A stretch of 64,000 nt of DNA from Sipunculus nudus. Taxonomy: Eukaryota > Annelida > Sipuncula > Golfingiida > Sipunculidae. Positions 55,156-64,000 of this stretch are shown one piece after another. The position numbers and the translations under genes are program-made. How positions within the stretch are numbered: the first letter of the stretch is position 1; every line of letters starts with the position of its first letter. The stretch spans positions 1 through 64,000 of the forward strand of contig JAPPUL010000092.1 of assembly GCA_026874595.1 (NCBI GenBank), given 5' to 3'. The notes beneath the pieces were generated by a model that saw nothing but the letters and a program-made list of their open reading frames with translations, had not been told where the DNA came from and did no database searches.

Positions 55156-55846
55156 GCTAAAAGATGTAAGAGGGGGTTATGATAAAACGCTTGTAATAGA
55201 TAATATAAACTTAAGAATTGTGAATTGTGAAAGGGTAGCTTTACTTGGAAGGAATGGGGTTGGCAAAACGACATTATTAAAATATATTATGGGACTTTTG
55301 AACTTTGCATGTGGTTTTATTTCTATGTCAGACATTCAATTAAAAGCAAATGCTTTATCAAGAGCAAGAGCAGGTATTGGTTATGTCCCCCAAGGGCGCT
55401 TTGTTTTTGAAAGGCTTTCGGTAAGAGAAAATATAGCAGTTGTGGCTCATGCTAATAGATTTCCAGTTAAAGATGCACTTGATTTTGCTTTTTTAACTTT
55501 CCCTATTTTAAAAGAACATCAAAACCGGAATGCAGGTTCTTTAAGTGGGGGCCAACAACAAATACTATCAATAGCCAGAGCCTTATCATTAAATCCTAAA
55601 ATAATGTTACTTGACGAACCTAGTGAAGGGATACAGCCGTCTATAGTAGATGAGATATCTAAAGCTTTGAATGAACTAAGTATTAAAAGACAGATGAGCC
55701 TTATTATAGCAGAACAAAACATAGATTTTTGTATGTCGGTTGCAGATAGAGCTTTAATTATGGATCAGGGGACAATAATTAAAAGCTTTACAAAAGAAGA
55801 GTTAAATGAAGATAAAGCCATATTAAAAGATTTATTAGCAATCTAG
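55148..55846 (+). CDS. urtE: ABC ATPase UrtE/LivF-like (copy 2)
   Basis: 232 residues, identical in translation to 10671-11369; all ATPase motifs retained, partners lost. Confidence 0.85.
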   Translation: MLELKDVRGGYDKTLVIDNINLRIVNCERVALLGRNGVGKTTLLKYIMGLLNFACGFISMSDIQLKANALSRARAGIGYVPQGRFVFERLSVRENIAVVAHANRFPVKDALDFAFLTFPILKEHQNRNAGSLSGGQQQILSIARALSLNPKIMLLDEPSEGIQPSIVDEISKALNELSIKRQMSLIIAEQNIDFCMSVADRALIMDQGTIIKSFTKEELNEDKAILKDLLAI

Positions 55847-55885
55847 AAGGCTAAGGATCTTAACTTAATAAAGTGGTCTTAGAAT

Positions 55886-57213
55886 ATGAATGAATTAATA
55901 GTATCTTTGTCTAAAATAATAAATGGGCTTGAATCTAAAAGTTTTAGCTGCACAGAGCTTATGAGAGGGTGTTTAGAGAACATATCCAAATATAATGCCA
56001 AAGTCAATGCAATAGTAAATATAGATTTTGAAAAGAGTTTATTAAAAGCTAAAAAAGCAGATGCTTTATTATTTAAAGGGATAAGGCGTGGTATTTTGCA
56101 TGGTATCCCCATAGGGGTAAAGGATAATTATATAACTATAGATTATCCAACAACTGCGTGTTCAAATGTTTTAAAACCTTATGAAAAAAGTGATAATGAT
56201 GCTGCTTTAATAAAGACTCTTAAAGAGCAAGGAGCAATAGTAATAGCAAAAACTAATATGAATGGGCCTATGGAGCTACAAATGAAATATCTAATATAGG
56301 AGGGACAAGGAATCCGTGGAATCTGGATCATATAACTGGAGGTTCAAGTGGCGGCTTGGCAGCTGGAGTAGCCAGTGGGATGTTTGTGTGTGCACTTGGT
56401 AGTGATACAGGTGGTTCTATAAGGATTCCGTGTTCTGGATGTGGTATTTCTGGTATAAAGCCTACTTATGATCTTCTTAACAAAGAGGGAGTTCTTCCTC
56501 TTTCATATAGTCTTGATGTAGTTGGCCCTATGGCAAGGAGTGCATCTGATTTAGAAATCCTGCTTAAAGTAATGTTAGATAAGGTAAAAGCTAAAAAGAT
56601 AAATTATCATGAAAACTTAGTAAGTTTGAAGGGCCTTCATTTTGGTATTCCTATTGGTTATAATTTTGAAAGGGAAGCGCTTGTAGAAAAGTGTTTTAGA
56701 GAAGCAGTCAACACTTTTAAAGAGCTTGGTGCTACAAAAGAGGAAGTAGAGATTCCTTATATGAAGGAAGGATATGATGCGTGGAGGACTATATTACGTG
56801 TTGAAGCTACAACTTACCATCAAAAAAACATGGAAAATGCTCCTTATGCATATTCTGAGAATGTACGTATATTGTTAGAAAAAGGAGAAAAGATTTTGGC
56901 GACTGATTATTTAAAAGCTTTACAATTTCGTAGTAAATTTGTGGAGAATTTAAATAGAATTAGTAGTAAATTTGATGCTCTTTTATTCACTACTCTACCT
57001 ATTTCACCGCCTAAAATAGGCACCGATAAAGTACAATTACTAAATAAGACAATAAGCGTACAAGAATCAATGACTTATTTGGCTTGGCTTGCAAATTATG
57101 CAGGGTTCCCACAAGTTTCAATTCCATGTGGCTTTGGTTATAATAATTTACCGATAGGTCTTGCATTAATGTCTTTTGCTATTTTTCATAAAGCTCTTTC
57201 AAATATTTTCTAA
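55886..57213 (+). pseudogene. Amidase, frameshifted (copy 2)
   Basis: Same break as in 11409-12736. Three of the five base differences between copies lie here; one changes Lys to Thr near residue 23, the others are silent or synonymous. Confidence 0.8.
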
Positions 57214-57365
57214 ATCTGTAGGGCTATAAGGCTAATATTATAAACAGAAAATCTATTATAGGATACTAAAAGCTTATTTTATGAATTTAATATGATGCTC
57301 TGAACACCTAAGCCGCTTGGAAACGTGGCTTTGAGGCTAAAAGGATAACTCTTATAGCTTATACA

Positions 57366-57977
57366 TTAATATATCGCTTCGTTCCACTCGCTCGCTAAGC
57401 CAGGTATATCTTTTGTAGAGCTTTTATTAAGGAAATATTGCCATACGCTGCTAACAGAAGCACTATTTTCAAGCCTGTCTTTTAATTCTAGCATATCCCC
57501 TTTTTGTATTGTTCCTTCTTCTAAAACTCTATAATACCAGCCCGTAATTCCTTTTAATATGATATTGTCCAACATAAGCATTGCCGAGTTTATGATTTAG
57601 TTTCCAGCACGGCATTCTAGGTTGTGATACTTGAATAATAGCCTCTCCAATTTTGAAGATGTCGCCTATATGAATATTTGTATCTGTTAAACCTTGTGTT
57701 TTGAAGTTTTCGCCAACGTAAAAATCTTTTTTATCCTTTAGATGCACAAAGGCTTTTTTTAGTAATTTATAATTTTCGTATGTGAAGTGGCAAATAGCTT
57801 TTTCAAATCCTCCATGCACTCGTCTGTCAACTTGCAGATCGCCTGTTAATCCAAGTTTTGTTAAATAGACTTTAGTATCAATTGTTTTTTTTAAAAAATG
57901 CCAGTAGCTACTTGATGTGGGTCTATTTTAGATTTAACAGCTATTCTAAGATCAAGTAGCTTGGCTTTTATAAGCAT
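57366..57977 (-). pseudogene. yiiM: YiiM-like MOSC protein, frameshifted (copy 2)
   Basis: Same two breaks as in 12889-13500. Immediately downstream of the intact dehydrogenase. Confidence 0.7.
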
Positions 57978-58009
57978 ATCTTTATAGTTTAAACTATAAA
58001 CAAAATCTT

Positions 58010-59509
58010 TTAAAAGAACCCTAATGGTGAAGAATTATAACTAACCAGTAGGTTTTTGGTTTGTTGATAATGCTCCAACATCATTTTATGTGTTTCTCGA
58101 CCTATGCCTGATTTTTTATAACCACCAAAAGCAGCATGAGCAGGATATAAGTGATAACAATTTGTCCAGACTCGACCTGCCTTTATTGCACGTCCAACAC
58201 GATATGCACTGTTGATGTCTCTTGTCCAAACACCAGCCCCTAGTCCATAAATAGTATCATTAGCAATATTAATTGCCTCTTTTTCTGTTTTGAATTTAGT
58301 AATGCCTACTACAGGGCCAAAGATTTCCTCTTGGAAAACCCTCATTTCGTTATTGCCTGCAAGTATGGTTGGCTTTATATAAAAGCCATCGTTTAAATCA
58401 CTACTAAGAGTTTCCTTATCGCCGCCAACCAAAACTTTAGCTCCTTCCTTACGACCAGTTTCTATATAAGACAATATCTTATCAAACTGCTCAAGACTAA
58501 CTTGGGCTCCAACTTGACATTCTGTATCTAGAGGATTACCTTGCTTTATTTTTTTCGTGCGTTTTATTAGGGCTTCTACAAAGTCTTCGTAAATTTCTTC
58601 TTCTACTAGGATTCTTGAGGGGCAAGTACAAACCTCGCCTTGGTTTAGGAATGCAAGGGCTGCTCCTTCTAGGCATTTATCTAGGTATTCGTCTTCGTGA
58701 TCAAAGATGTCTTTGAAGAAAATATTAGGCGATTTACCGCCGAGTTCAACAGTTGCAGGGATCATGTTAGCCGAGGCGTTTTCTAATACAATTGCCCCAA
58801 CTTCGCTTGAGCCTGTAAATGCTAGTTTTGCAATTTTTTTTGACTGTGCAAGAGCGGCTCCTGCCTCCTCTCCATAACCGTGTACAACATTAAGCACTCC
58901 GGCAGGTAATAGATGAGAGATAAGCTCTAAGAACAAGCATATAGATAAAGGAGTTTGTTCTGCTGGTTTTAGAACTATACAGTTTCCTGTTGCCAAAGCA
59001 GGAGGTATTTTCCAAGCACTCATTAATAATGGGAAGTTCCATGGAATAATTTGTCCGACCACGCCTAAAGGTTCGTGAAAATGGTAAGCGACAGTGTTTT
59101 CATCTAACTGACTATGAGTACCTTCTTGCGAACGAATACAACCTGCGAAATAGCGATAATGATCAACTACTAAAGGCAAATCTGCGGCTAGGGTTTCGCG
59201 TATTGGTTTGCCGTTATCCCAAGTTTCTGCAAGGGCTAGGGTTTCTAGGTTTTCTTCGACGATATTAGCTATTTTTAATAAGATATTTGAGCGGTGTGTT
59301 ACTGAAGTTGAAGCCCAGCTGTTGGCAGCAGCGTGAGCGGCATTTAGTGCTAAGTTAATATCTTTTTCGTTTGATCTTGGTATTTTACAAAATACTTCAC
59401 CGGTAACAGGAGAAATGTTATCAAAATACCTCCCGTCTATCGGAGCAGTCCATTGCCCGTCAATATAGTTTTCATACTGACTTTTAAATGTTGGTTTATT
59501 GTATACCAT
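58010..59509 (-). CDS. Acetaldehyde dehydrogenase (AcoD/ExaC-like), intact
   Basis: A 499-residue NAD-dependent aldehyde dehydrogenase, close to the usual 500-506. Catalytic set: N158 (PWNFP), K181 (KPAE), E255 (VELGGKSPN) and nucleophile C294 (GEVCTCPSR), with the NAD-fold segment FTGSSEVG at about 231-238. The [11 protein letters not shown] block and the C-terminal [20 protein letters not shown] are typical of AcoD/ExaC acetaldehyde dehydrogenases, which oxidise acetaldehyde to acetate. Ribosome-binding site AAGGAG precedes the start. The copy-1 version has one extra T and is broken. Confidence 0.9.
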   Translation of the reverse strand: MVYNKPTFKSQYENYIDGQWTAPIDGRYFDNISPVTGEVFCKIPRSNEKDINLALNAAHAAANSWASTSVTHRSNILLKIANIVEENLETLALAETWDNGKPIRETLAADLPLVVDHYRYFAGCIRSQEGTHSQLDENTVAYHFHEPLGVVGQIIPWNFPLLMSAWKIPPALATGNCIVLKPAEQTPLSICLFLELISHLLPAGVLNVVHGYGEEAGAALAQSKKIAKLAFTGSSEVGAIVLENASANMIPATVELGGKSPNIFFKDIFDHEDEYLDKCLEGAALAFLNQGEVCTCPSRILVEEEIYEDFVEALIKRTKKIKQGNPLDTECQVGAQVSLEQFDKILSYIETGRKEGAKVLVGGDKETLSSDLNDGFYIKPTILAGNNEMRVFQEEIFGPVVGITKFKTEKEAINIANDTIYGLGAGVWTRDINSAYRVGRAIKAGRVWTNCYHLYPAHAAFGGYKKSGIGRETHKMMLEHYQQTKNLLVSYNSSPLGFF

Positions 59510-59670
59510 ATCTATACTCCTTATATTTAGTTATAGCTAAATGTACTAATTATTTCACTATAAAAGTCTATTATTATTTATTTAACAATCTTTTATAAGA
59601 TCTTGCCTAATAGCCAGGAACTAATTAAAATAGTTTTTAAGTTTATTATAAGAAGTACGATAAAAGTGTA

Positions 59671-60090
59671 CAAAGGGTAACAAAAGGTAACAAAGGGCAC
59701 CAAAAGGCGGCAAAGGGCGACAAAGGGCACCAAAAGGTAGCAAAGAGCGACAAAAGGCGACAAAGGGCACCAAAAGGTAGCAAAGGGCGGCAAAAGGCGA
59801 CAAAGGGCACCAAAAGGTAGCAAAGGGCGGCAAAAGGCGACAAAGGGCACCAAAAGGCGACAAAGAGCGACAAAAGGTAACAAAGGGCACCAAAAGGTAG
59901 CAAAGAGCGACAAAAGGCGACAAAGGGCACCAAAAGGTAGCAAAAGGCGACAAAAGGCGACAAAGGGCACCAAAAGGTAGCAAAAGGCGACAAAGGGCAC
60001 CAAAAGGTAGCAAAGGGCACCAAAAGGCGGCAAAAGGCGACAAAGGGCGACAAAGGGCGACAAAGTATCACAAAGGGTAACAAAGAGTAG
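59671..60090. repeat. Phased 10-bp array upstream of parA (42 units)
   Basis: Forty-two exact 10-bp units, versus 24 at 15195-15434, all starting CAAA. The end units match between copies while the interior differs, so the change of 18 units arose by internal slippage or recombination. Minus-strand frames through it are Leu/Pro/Cys/Phe-rich and rejected. Confidence 0.88.
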
Positions 60091-60149
60091 TTTTGTTTTT
60101 ATGTGTAATAAAAAAAGAGGAGATAAAAAGGAGATAAAAAGGAGGAGTA

Positions 60150-60905
60150 ATGAAAAAGATAGCAATACGGACGAAAAAAGGTGGGGTAGGCAAATCAACA
60201 ACAGCAGCAAATATAGGTTATTGGCTTTCAAAGCAGGGCAAACGAGTATGCCTAGTAGATATAGACTCGCAGTTTAATCTAACAACGATGCTGGGGTACG
60301 GACAAAACAGGGTAGAGAAGACGCTAATAGATTATATAAGGGGAGATAATATAGACGACGTTGCAGTAGAGATACGTAATAATTTATATTTGATACCATC
60401 AAGTTGTGCCTTGGCTGAGGTCTCGGAAGTGCTTAGGGTACGACCTCCAGAATTAACTCTTAGATACAGACTAAAAGAAAAAGCGCCTTATGAGTATATG
60501 ATATTCGACTGTCCACCTGGAGAATCACCTTTAATAACAAATGTGCTTTGTTATGTAGAGGAGGTATGGGCGCCTTTGCAGACTCAATATTTAAGTCTTG
60601 AAGGGTTGCGGCAGGTTACTGATGAGATAGAATCAAATAACCGTGATTTTGGACCCTATGGAGTAAAAGCGCAAGTAAAGCTTGTGGTACCGACAATGTT
60701 TGACGGGCGTACAAACTTGTCATATGATGTACTTAAGATGGCGGAGGCTAAATATAATGTGCTAGTATCAAATCCGATAAGACGAACAGTTAAGTTAGAA
60801 GAGTGTCCGAGTTATGGCAAGACAATATTTGAATATGATCCTCGGGGTAATGGAGCAAAAGATTATATGGAATTAGGAGAGAGGATATTGTCAAATGAAA
60901 AATAA
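60150..60905 (+). CDS. parA: ParA partition ATPase, intact
   Basis: A 251-residue ParA. Deviant Walker A KKGGVGKST with signature Lys10 and catalytic Lys15, Walker A' LVDIDSQFNLT, Walker B-like MIFDCPPGES. It starts 60 bases after the array with AGGAGG upstream. ParA moves plasmid copies over the nucleoid with its DNA-bound partner. The start matches the family end of beta strand 1 (MKKIAIRT). No N-terminal helix-turn-helix, so it is type Ib-like, which fits a small ribbon-helix-helix partner downstream. Confidence 0.92.
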   Translation: MKKIAIRTKKGGVGKSTTAANIGYWLSKQGKRVCLVDIDSQFNLTTMLGYGQNRVEKTLIDYIRGDNIDDVAVEIRNNLYLIPSSCALAEVSEVLRVRPPELTLRYRLKEKAPYEYMIFDCPPGESPLITNVLCYVEEVWAPLQTQYLSLEGLRQVTDEIESNNRDFGPYGVKAQVKLVVPTMFDGRTNLSYDVLKMAEAKYNVLVSNPIRRTVKLEECPSYGKTIFEYDPRGNGAKDYMELGERILSNEK

Positions 60906-61176
60906 GCGAACTGGTTTAGGACCGGGTTTAAATAATACATTAGGATACAAGCCGCCGAAATCGGTTATGGGAGGGGAGGAGTTAAGTAAAACAAGCCTAT
61001 TGAATAAAGAGATGGCTGACGAGAAAGAGCTTACACGGCTTGCAATACGACTTAGTAAAGAAGAAGGGAAATTGATAAAAGCAGTATCGCGAAGAAATAA
61101 TGTAAAGAAGGCAACGGCCCTACATATAATCCTTGCCGACTTTGCAAGGCGCCATCCCGATATATTAGACAACTAA
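60895..61176 (+). CDS. Small ParB-like partition partner (copy 2)
   Basis: 93 residues, identical in translation to 16240-16521; overlaps parA by 11 bases. Basic C-terminal ribbon-helix-helix-like domain. Confidence 0.65.
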   Translation: MKNKRTGLGPGLNNTLGYKPPKSVMGGEELSKTSLLNKEMADEKELTRLAIRLSKEEGKLIKAVSRRNNVKKATALHIILADFARRHPDILDN

Positions 61177-61245
61177 TTGTATAAAAAGCAACTAATTGTA
61201 TAAAAAGCAACTAATTGTATAAAAAGCAACTAATTGTATAAAAAA
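61170..61245. repeat. Four 19-bp direct repeats after parB-like gene (copy 2)
   Basis: Same as 16515-16590. Confidence 0.75.
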
Positions 61246-61839
61246 CGAGTTGTATAAATTAGAATTAATAGCCACTTAAAAGAACTTATATAGCCCGCAA
61301 ATGTTGCTTTAAAGATATTAATATCGTTTTTAAGGTTACTCCTTTAATCTGTAAGGTTTTTATTTATATGCTCCTTAAAGCTTACGAATAGCCTTATTAC
61401 GTTTACTAATGGGACTTATCAATTTTGCTTACTTTTAATATCTGATTTTAATATCATAATAAAGCCTTAGCATGTGTTTGAATCTTGATATTACCTGATA
61501 TGCTAATAATCTTTAACTTTTCTAATTGTTCCTTTACTATATTCCTAATCTTTTCGTAAATCATGAAAAAGCTCCTATACTAAGGAATTTCTGTTTTTTG
61601 CTAAAAATGCTATAATAGCGGAAATGGAGTAGACTAATGACATTAGATATTGTTAAGGATTTAGTTATAACAAAGGATTTAAAAGAGGTATTGAAAATGA
61701 AATATAGTTCCGAAAATAAAGGAAGCGGAAATGCGGGTGAGAAATGCGGGTGAGAAATGCAGGCGAGAAAGCAGGACGGATATATAGAAAGTTTATAAAA
61801 ATAATGTTTATAGAATAGGGAAAGAGGCTGAAAGAGCGA
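61246..61839. other. Gap before recombinase (copy 2)
   Basis: Same as 16591-17184; TATAAT at 61611-61616. Confidence 0.35.
61637..61753 (+). CDS. Short frame upstream of recombinase (copy 2)
   Basis: Same 38 codons as 16982-17098. Possible leader peptide. Confidence 0.35.
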   Translation: MTLDIVKDLVITKDLKEVLKMKYSSENKGSGNAGEKCG

Positions 61840-62559
61840 ATGAAAGAGCGAATGAAAGAGCGAATGAAAGAGCGAATGAAAGAGAAGAAGTTATTATTAT
61901 CTGTGGACAGAGTAGAATGCAACCTTTACGCGCCTTTAATGATTAATGTAGAGTGCGGAGGAGATAAAAGCGGGAGAATATTGTATGGCCAGAAGAAGGG
62001 ATTTAGTAGAAAAGAGGTTGAGGTATTGAAGGGCTTACTAAGGAGTCGCGGCATGCTACGCGATCTTGCATTATTGAGCGTAGGTCTTGATACTATGTTA
62101 CGTAGTGGAGATTTGTTAAAACTTGTGGTAGGAGATATTGTAAGCCAGAGCGGGGAGTTACGCAAAGAAATAAGTCTGCGTCAGGAGAAGACAGGGGTAG
62201 TACAGGTTGTAGAATTATCCCAAGCGAGCCACGAGGTGTTGTACAAATATTTGAGGGGGCGAGAGGGTTTAAAATTAGAAGACAAAGTATTTGTGGGATT
62301 AAATCGCGGGTCAAAGGGTTTAAGTAGCCGACGTTTTAGGGGGCTGGTAAAGGAGTGGGCAAGAGAGCTTGGACTTGATGCGCGAGAATATTCAACACAT
62401 TCGCTACGTCGAAGTCGAGCGGGTTATATTTATAAAGAGACAGGAAATATAGAGGTGGTAAGGATATTGCTTGGTCAAAAGAGTTTATCAGCGACGCGTC
62501 ATTATTTAAACATCAGTACAGAAGAGGCGTTAATGATAGGAAGAAAGTACATGCTTTAG
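61840..62559 (+). CDS. Tyrosine recombinase (copy 2)
   Basis: 239 residues; differs from copy 1 only by Arg for Gly in the KYL-GREG segment. Catalytic R88, K117, H187, R190 and Y222 retained, Gln at the second His position. Confidence 0.85.
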   Translation: MKERMKERMKERMKEKKLLLSVDRVECNLYAPLMINVECGGDKSGRILYGQKKGFSRKEVEVLKGLLRSRGMLRDLALLSVGLDTMLRSGDLLKLVVGDIVSQSGELRKEISLRQEKTGVVQVVELSQASHEVLYKYLRGREGLKLEDKVFVGLNRGSKGLSSRRFRGLVKEWARELGLDAREYSTHSLRRSRAGYIYKETGNIEVVRILLGQKSLSATRHYLNISTEEALMIGRKYML

Positions 62560-62604
62560 AATATTATTAATTCTCTAACTAAACTCTCTAATTTAAATAC
62601 TTAC

Positions 62605-62629
62605 GCTGCCGTTATAAATAGATGGCAGC
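62605..62629. terminator. Hairpin between convergent genes (copy 2)
   Basis: Same GCTGCC/GGCAGC stem as 17950-17974. Confidence 0.5.
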
Positions 62630-62647
62630 ATAATTGATACTAGTTAT

Positions 62648-62947
62648 TTAGGAGGGAGAGACAGAAATATTTTCTTTTTCTGAGAAAGGTTTTGGCTCTA
62701 TAGCGAAAGAGGAAATTTGCTTTTTATAATGGTCAGGATGAGTTTTATTAAAAACAGAGATGACAAAGGCAGAAAATGCTTGATAGCCAAGAGCATTCCC
62801 AAAAATATCTTTATGCTCCGTTTGTACATTCCAACTTCTTTGTCCAGGAGAAGGTAGTGTATAGTAAGCCGCTTTAGCTTGTTTTAGAAGTAAATTAATA
62901 TTGTGTTTTCCGAAAGGGAATAAATTGTTTAAAGATAATTTTTTCAT
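62648..62947 (-). CDS. Hypothetical protein, 99 aa (copy 2)
   Basis: Same as 17993-18292; start with GGAG upstream. Confidence 0.6.
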   Translation of the reverse strand: MKKLSLNNLFPFGKHNINLLLKQAKAAYYTLPSPGQRSWNVQTEHKDIFGNALGYQAFSAFVISVFNKTHPDHYKKQISSFAIEPKPFSEKENISVSPS

Positions 62948-62966
62948 AGAAATCTCCATAAAGTTA

Positions 62967-63386
62967 CTAGATATTGGCAATTTTAAAAGAAATAGTATAC
63001 CGTTGATCATAATGCTTTGAGTGAGGGATATTAAAAGCCTCAACGGGAAAATATTTGGAATAAGCGTTATAGTAAAGAGCGAGGAAGAAAGCAAAGAATA
63101 AGTTTCTCCCTGAGATATAATAGTCGAGGTTGTAAGAGTCAACAGCATTATTCCAAGATTCAGCTTCTACTTTAGTAAGTTTTTTCCATTCACGTGCAAC
63201 TACTCTAAAGACGCGATATTGGTTATTGCGTGTAAAAGAGGGCAAAGCTGGTTTATAAACGGATCTAGCTCTAATATATCCTCCAGGGGACTGGCCCTTA
63301 TAGAATATTTTTTGTTTAACAAAAACAACATTTTTGAAAGCTCCACTAACAGAGCTTACCCAGTTGGGATAAAAGATTTTAGCCAT
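62967..63386 (-). CDS. Phage-associated hypothetical protein, 139 aa (copy 2)
   Basis: Same translation as 18312-18731. Confidence 0.55.
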   Translation of the reverse strand: MAKIFYPNWVSSVSGAFKNVVFVKQKIFYKGQSPGGYIRARSVYKPALPSFTRNNQYRVFRVVAREWKKLTKVEAESWNNAVDSYNLDYYISGRNLFFAFFLALYYNAYSKYFPVEAFNIPHSKHYDQRYTISFKIANI

Positions 63387-63440
63387 AAAACACCTATATA
63401 TGAAATAAAGGAGAAAGTATCCTTTAAAGTATTTTTATTA

Positions 63441-63750
63441 TTTGCTTTTTATAAAGCTTTGCTTTTGCTTTTTGCTTTTTACAAAGCTTTGCTTTTTGCT
63501 TTTTGCTTTTTACAAAGCTTTGCTTTTGCTTTTTGCTTTTTATAAAGCTTTGCTTTTTGCTTTTTGCTTTTTACAAAGCTTTGCTTTTTGCTTTTGCTTT
63601 TTACAAAGCTTTGCTTTTGCTTTTTGCTTTTTATAAAGCTTTGCTTTTGCTTTTGCTTTTTATAAAGCTTTGCTTTTTGCTTTTTGCTTTTTACAAAGCT
63701 TTGCTTTTGCTTTTTGCTTTTTATAAAGCTTTGCTTTTTGCTTTTTGCAA
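63441..63750. repeat. AAAGCTTT palindrome array (copy 2)
   Basis: Same ten palindromes as 18786-19095, with no length change, unlike the parA array. Confidence 0.8.
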
Positions 63751-63912
63751 ATGTATATATAGTACAAGTGGAGTTACAAAAATATTACATAATTGTAAGA
63801 AAAAAAAGTAATAAAAGGAGAGGTGAGGTTGGAAGAAAAAAGGTTTGTATATGTTTGTAGATGTAATTTTGCTTGTATATATAATTATTGATTAAAAGGA
63901 GGTTTAAGGAAC

Positions 63913-64000
63913 ATGTTAAAAGTGTATTATGAGTTAGGGTATTTACGCGGGCGTTTGGGGAGTCATAGTTATAGTATACATAGGGTTAAAAGAGGTTTAG
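63913..64000 (+). CDS. Hypothetical 206-aa protein (copy 2, cut by window end)
   Basis: First 29 codons of the gene seen whole at 19258-19878; the window stops here. Confidence 0.65.
   Translation, partial: MLKVYYELGYLRGRLGSHSYSIHRVKRGL

Larger units (their letters stand above)
44478..64000. repeat. Large direct repeat, copy 2 (continues past window end)
   Basis: Second copy of 1-19345, cut by the window end. It differs in intact dehydrogenase and parA frames, a 42-unit rather than 24-unit array, and five single bases. Copy 2 is the better reference where the two disagree, because its frames are open. Confidence 0.95.

Noticed and set aside
1-64000. tRNA, rRNA and riboswitch genes
   Set aside because: None recognised by eye on either strand; a covariance search would be needed to exclude them fully.

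Overview
The window looks like one and a half turns around a circular plasmid-like replicon of about 44.5 kb. Bases 1-19345 return almost unchanged as 44478-64000, while 19346-44477 are present once. The two copies share every disabling mutation in the urt/amidase/yiiM genes. I see only five base differences, two single-base homopolymer indels (in the aldehyde dehydrogenase and parA genes) and one 180-bp tandem-array length change. This fits either an over-run assembly of a circle or a real dimer/cointegrate. The host is Gram-negative: there is a beta-barrel outer-membrane protein, a lipoprotein, an i-spanin-like gene and O-antigen sugar genes. The DNA is AT-rich and full of pseudogenes and tandem repeats, which suggests a host-associated bacterium with a decaying accessory genome, probably proteobacterial. 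No rRNA or tRNA is present, so the lineage cannot be fixed.

The main unit is a complete P2-like contractile tail locus, 32981-48319, all on the plus strand. In order it holds a coiled-coil/TM lysis protein, an M15 endolysin, a holin candidate, nested spanin-like genes, a displaced tail-fibre gene, an unknown gene, spike gpV, a small protein, gpW/gp25, gpJ, gpI, a second tail fibre, sheath FI, tube FII, chaperone E with a -1 frameshift to E', tape measure T, U, X and D. No terminase, portal, capsid, scaffold or head-completion gene is visible anywhere on the circle. It reads as a plasmid-borne R-type tailocin with its own lysis genes. Two fibre genes share almost identical tip-flanking sequence around different tip cassettes.

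Downstream of gpD on the minus strand lie a DUF4411/PIN plus XRE-ImmA/IrrE toxin-antitoxin-like pair (the PIN gene is broken) and two tandem coiled-coil membrane proteins. A decaying metabolic block follows: LysR fragment, urtABCD remnants, an open urtE, a frameshifted amidase, a broken yiiM-type MOSC gene and an acetaldehyde dehydrogenase. The maintenance block has a phased 10-bp array, parA, a parB-like gene and a tyrosine recombinase, followed by two convergent small phage-like genes.

The single-copy accessory region (19.3-32 kb) holds an unknown protein, a dienelactone-hydrolase-like lipoprotein, an outer-membrane protein, wbpB-like and wbpE-like sugar genes flanking a broken methyltransferase, the probable replication initiator, and a broken CysJ-type reductase fragment. 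Nearly every gap here is filled by its own, unrelated tandem array with units of 9 to about 250 bp. The tail locus, in contrast, is compact and almost free of such arrays.
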